From the NCBI GenBank assembly GCA_034104265.1, contig JAXEEE010000068.1:1-8779 (forward strand): a stretch of DNA of 8,779 bases, given 5' to 3'. Of the stretch, positions 7,301-8,779 are shown one piece after another. Below the pieces are notes generated by a model. That model saw only the letters and a list, made by a program, of their open reading frames with translations, was not told where the DNA came from and did no database searches. Positions within the stretch are counted from its first letter, which is position 1; every line of letters begins with the position of its first letter. A program made the translations under genes and the position numbers. Origin of the DNA: UBA11524 sp034104265 (GTDB taxonomy: Bacteria > Bacillota > Clostridia > Christensenellales > Aristaeellaceae).

Positions 7301-8622
7301 TGCGGAGCCTCCTGGCCGCCATGGACATGCGCAAGAAGCAGGGCATTGTCCCTAAGGTGGCCCCCGCAGCCTATCACCGGGCGGAATTCACCAAGGCCAT
7401 GTACGACGAGGGCTACACCATCCTGGCCCCCAAGATGAGTCCCCTGCACTTCGACCTGCTGGAGCCCATCTTCCGGCATTACGGCTACAACGTGGTCATG
7501 CTGGACAACGACAACCGCACCGCCATCGACACGGGCCTGAAGTACGTCAACAACGACGCCTGCTATCCCTCCATCATCACCGTGGGCCAGCTGATGGACG
7601 CGGTGCTCTCCGGCAAGTACGACACCAACAGGCTGGCCCTGGCCATGACGCAGACCGGCGGCTGCTGCCGCGCCAGCAACTATGTGGGGTTCATCCGCCG
7701 TGCGCTGGAGAAGGCCGGGCTGGGGCACATCCCCGTCATCTCCATCAACGCCAACGGCATGGAGAAGAACGAGGGCTTCCGCATTTTCCCCGGGCTGCTG
7801 ATGGCCGCGGGCAAGGCCGTGGTGGTGGGCGATCTGCTGATGCGCTGCCTCTACCGCGTCCGCCCCTACGAGCTGGAAGCCGGCTCCGCCAACGCCCTGG
7901 CTGAAAAATGGCAGAAGAAGTGCGTGGATTCCCTGCTGGGCCAGGGGGAGAAGCTCAGCTACAAGGCTGTGTGCCAGGGCCTGGTGCACGACTTCGACAC
8001 CCTGCCCATTGATGAGAATCTGCGCAAGCCCCGGGTGGGCATCGTGGGCGAGATTCTGGTGAAGTACATGCCCCTGGCCAACAACAACCTGGTGGAGCTG
8101 CTGGAGCAGGAGGGCGCGGAGGCCGTGGTGCCCGACCTGATGGACTTCATGAACTACAGCGTGTACAACGGCGACTTCAAGCATGAAAACCTGGGCGCGC
8201 GCTGGACCGCCGCGCTGACGGCCAACGCGGGCGTGGATGTGATCCGCATGCTGCGCAAGCCCGCCCTGGACGCGCTGGAGAAATCGACCCGCTTCGAGGC
8301 CCCCATGCCCATCCGGCAGATTGCCAGACTGGCCGAGCCCTTCCTCTCCCTGGGCAACCAGTACGGCGAGGGCTGGTTCCTCACCGGCGAAATGGCCGAG
8401 CTGCTGGAGACGGGGGTGCCGAACATCGTGTGCATCCAGCCCTTCGCGTGTCTGCCCAACCATGTGGTGGGCAAGGGCGTGATCAAGAAGCTGCGCTCCG
8501 CCTATCCCCAGGCGAACATCGTGGCCGTGGACTTTGACCCGGGCGCCAGCGAGGTGAACCAGCTCAACCGCATCAAGCTGATGCTGTCCACCGCCCGGGA
8601 GCGCGTCAGCGAAAACAGGTAG
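4381..8622 (+). CDS. Giant fused acyl-CoA dehydratase activase / 2-hydroxyacyl-CoA dehydratase-like protein
   Basis: A 1413-residue, apparently soluble cytoplasmic protein. Module 1 (about 1-270) is a BcrAD/BadFG ASKHA ATPase: DIGSTTVK 11-18, ELGGEDAK 103-110, CAGGTGSF from C126, RCGVF with C165, FLGGP 214-218. Module 2 (about 318-580) repeats it: DAGSTTTK 325-332, DIGGQDMK 420-427, C445, C484, VVVQGGT 534-540. A linker follows with C605, C608, C612 and C631, a likely [4Fe-4S] or zinc site. Two dehydratase-like parts come next: a DUF2229-type segment from about 669 (SECYPAK with C721, then C746, C763) and a C-terminal HgdB-like segment from about 1020 (DACYPSI with C1061, then GGCC C1095-C1096). 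In relatives, the activase uses ATP to drive an electron to very low potential and passes it to a dehydratase or reductase. The length, about 1400 residues, is normal for this fused family in Clostridia; its substrate is unknown. No neighbouring gene hints at a CoA pathway. ATG 4387 is an alternative start; 4381 fits the GAGG spacing better. Confidence 0.93.
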   Translation: MPMNVYRAGVDIGSTTVKLVILDDAGQMLYGEYRRHCAHTQETLAQMMREARQLLGPCSLRVTMTGSGAISLGKALGTGFVQEVVAVAAALKIAAPQTDVAIELGGEDAKIIYFSGTLEERMNGVCAGGTGSFIDQMAALLKTDASGLNDLARDYRELYPIAARCGVFAKSDIQPLINEGASRADLAASIFQAVVNQTISGLACGKPIRGHVAFLGGPLHFLDQLREAFIRTLKLTDETAIVPENSHLFAATGAALASGEEKPVPIDSLLDQLSHGVMMTYGLKRLPPLFRDHEEYEVFLRRHNQARVKRGDLASYVGDCFLGIDAGSTTTKLALIGTQGELLYAFYAGNQGNPVETARRAMKELADRMPPAARIARSCSTGYGESLLKSAFCLDEGEVETIAHTTAAAFFDPQVDCVLDIGGQDMKCIKLKNGSVDTILLNEACSSGCGSFLENFAASLGYTAEGFAAEALFAREPVDLGTRCTVFMNSNVKQAQKEGASVQDISAGLACSVIKNALFKVIKLADAADLGRHVVVQGGTFHNKAVLRAFEQLSGVEAVCPDISGIMGAFGAALIARDRYTGQATTTLPIDDILALKYTTRTARCQGCSNHCMLTVNNFGGGRRHITGNRCEKGLGSTASADKGPNVVQRKLERLFAYEPLPEDKAPRGVIGIPRVLNIFENYPFWATLFTRLGFRVVVSPLSSRAIYELGMESIPSESECYPAKLAHGHVQWLINQGVTTIFHPCVFYEHQEDESAQNHYNCPMVAASPENLNNNVEDVTGGRARILKPFLALTSEKIAADRLVRVFREEWNIPEKETRVAVHAAWEEQLSAKADVLRYGREALDWMQKSGRRGIVLAGRPYHIDPEINHGIPELVASYGLAVLTEDSIPEDFPSEHPLRVTDQWVYHSRLYRAAEFVRTREDLELIQLNSFGCGLDAVTTDQVCEILEGSGKLYTVLKIDEVNSLGAARIRVRSLLAAMDMRKKQGIVPKVAPAAYHRAEFTKAMYDEGYTILAPKMSPLHFDLLEPIFRHYGYNVVMLDNDNRTAIDTGLKYVNNDACYPSIITVGQLMDAVLSGKYDTNRLALAMTQTGGCCRASNYVGFIRRALEKAGLGHIPVISINANGMEKNEGFRIFPGLLMAAGKAVVVGDLLMRCLYRVRPYELEAGSANALAEKWQKKCVDSLLGQGEKLSYKAVCQGLVHDFDTLPIDENLRKPRVGIVGEILVKYMPLANNNLVELLEQEGAEAVVPDLMDFMNYSVYNGDFKHENLGARWTAALTANAGVDVIRMLRKPALDALEKSTRFEAPMPIRQIARLAEPFLSLGNQYGEGWFLTGEMAELLETGVPNIVCIQPFACLPNHVVGKGVIKKLRSAYPQANIVAVDFDPGASEVNQLNRIKLMLSTARERVSENR

Positions 8623-8658
8623 GCGCAACTCCAAGGGAACGCGCCAGCGGAAAAGGGT

Positions 8659-8677
8659 CAAGGGGCGAAGCCCCTTG
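8659..8677. repeat. Perfect GC-rich hairpin downstream of the activase gene
   Basis: CAAGGGGC (8659-8666) pairs perfectly with GCCCCTTG (8670-8677) around GAA, beginning 37 bases after the stop codon. No T-run follows on the plus strand (CGCGGGTG follows), so it is a weak terminator at best. It could protect the 3' end of the message. Its form matches small hairpin repeats that I associate with high-GC Clostridia, and it resembles the one at 3-19. Confidence 0.6.
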
Positions 8678-8696
8678 CGCGGGTGCAGGGGCGGCG

Positions 8697-8779
8697 TTAT
8701 ATTAAATATATATTATTAACTTAGAAAAACAAACTTTTACTTGTATTTATGTATACAAGTAAAAGTTTTTTACTTTCTT
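8697..8779. other. Abrupt AT-rich tail, possible insertion edge or regulatory region
   Basis: The last 83 bases contain 12 G or C, against a strongly GC-rich window, and the change is sharp after GCGGCG at 8691-8696. No coding frame of note is present. The stretch runs to the window end, so its nature is open: the upstream region of the next gene, the end of an integrated mobile element with different base composition, or an AT-rich terminator block. No integrase, transposase or target duplication is visible. Confidence 0.5.
8731..8771. terminator. Perfect 16-bp inverted repeat with T6 tail, terminator-like
   Basis: The left arm 8731-8746 and right arm 8753-8768 are perfect reverse complements around a six-base loop TTATGT. 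The right arm runs into T6 (8766-8771), the layout of a plus-strand intrinsic terminator, and A5 at 8725-8729 before the left arm gives a partial mirror. The stem is AT-rich, with only three G-C pairs, unlike the GC-rich terminators elsewhere in the window. Alternatives are a dyad operator (the arms contain ACTTGTAT and ATACAAGT) or the terminal inverted structure of a mobile element. It lies 108 bases after the activase stop codon and could end that transcript. Confidence 0.5.

Noticed and set aside
4048..8661. A very long minus-strand open frame opposite the activase gene
   Set aside because: It is a shadow of the GC-rich codon use of the real gene. Its translation is rich in H, G, Q, A, L and V, with no domain or motif, and it runs into the MATE promoter region.
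8623..8696. Possible group II intron or insertion sequence start after the hairpin at 8659-8677
   Set aside because: Some introns insert after terminator hairpins, but no intron 5' consensus, reverse transcriptase or transposase is visible, so only the composition change was reported.

Overview
The window looks like chromosomal DNA from a GC-rich anaerobic Firmicute, probably a gut-type Clostridia member. This rests on high GC throughout the coding sequence, strong Shine-Dalgarno sites, and a gene set typical of that group: a Na/Pi cotransporter with a PhoU-like tail, a MATE exporter, and a very large oxygen-sensitive-type acyl-CoA dehydratase activase fusion. The lineage is an inference from content, not from a marker gene.

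Layout: positions 1-86 hold a small hairpin and an intrinsic terminator. Three genes follow on the minus strand, read right to left: a MATE-family exporter (2660-4051), a TMEM164/YwaF-like membrane protein (1849-2544) and a Na/Pi-cotransporter-like protein (87-1724). They are not an obvious operon. A terminator separates the MATE gene from the TMEM164-like gene, and both the MATE gene and the Na/Pi gene have a recognisable sigma-70-type promoter of their own. A divergent intergenic region (4052-4380) leads into the dominant gene, a 1413-residue plus-strand ORF (4381-8622). It encodes two activase (BcrAD/BadFG, ASKHA) modules, a four-cysteine linker and two dehydratase-like cysteine-rich segments. 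It stands alone, with no other acyl-CoA gene in view.

After that gene the sequence contains a hairpin repeat and then, at about 8697, switches abruptly to DNA with 12 G/C in 83 bases. This tail ends in a perfect 16-bp inverted repeat. It may be a terminator or the edge of an inserted element; the window stops before this can be decided.

Functionally, the three minus-strand genes are envelope proteins (ion or phosphate handling, an unknown lipid or membrane function, and drug or metabolite export). The large gene probably encodes a self-contained ATP-driven low-potential electron-transfer machine of unknown substrate. It is the strongest candidate here for uncharacterised biology, although the family itself is known. 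No tRNA, rRNA, CRISPR array or transposase gene was seen.
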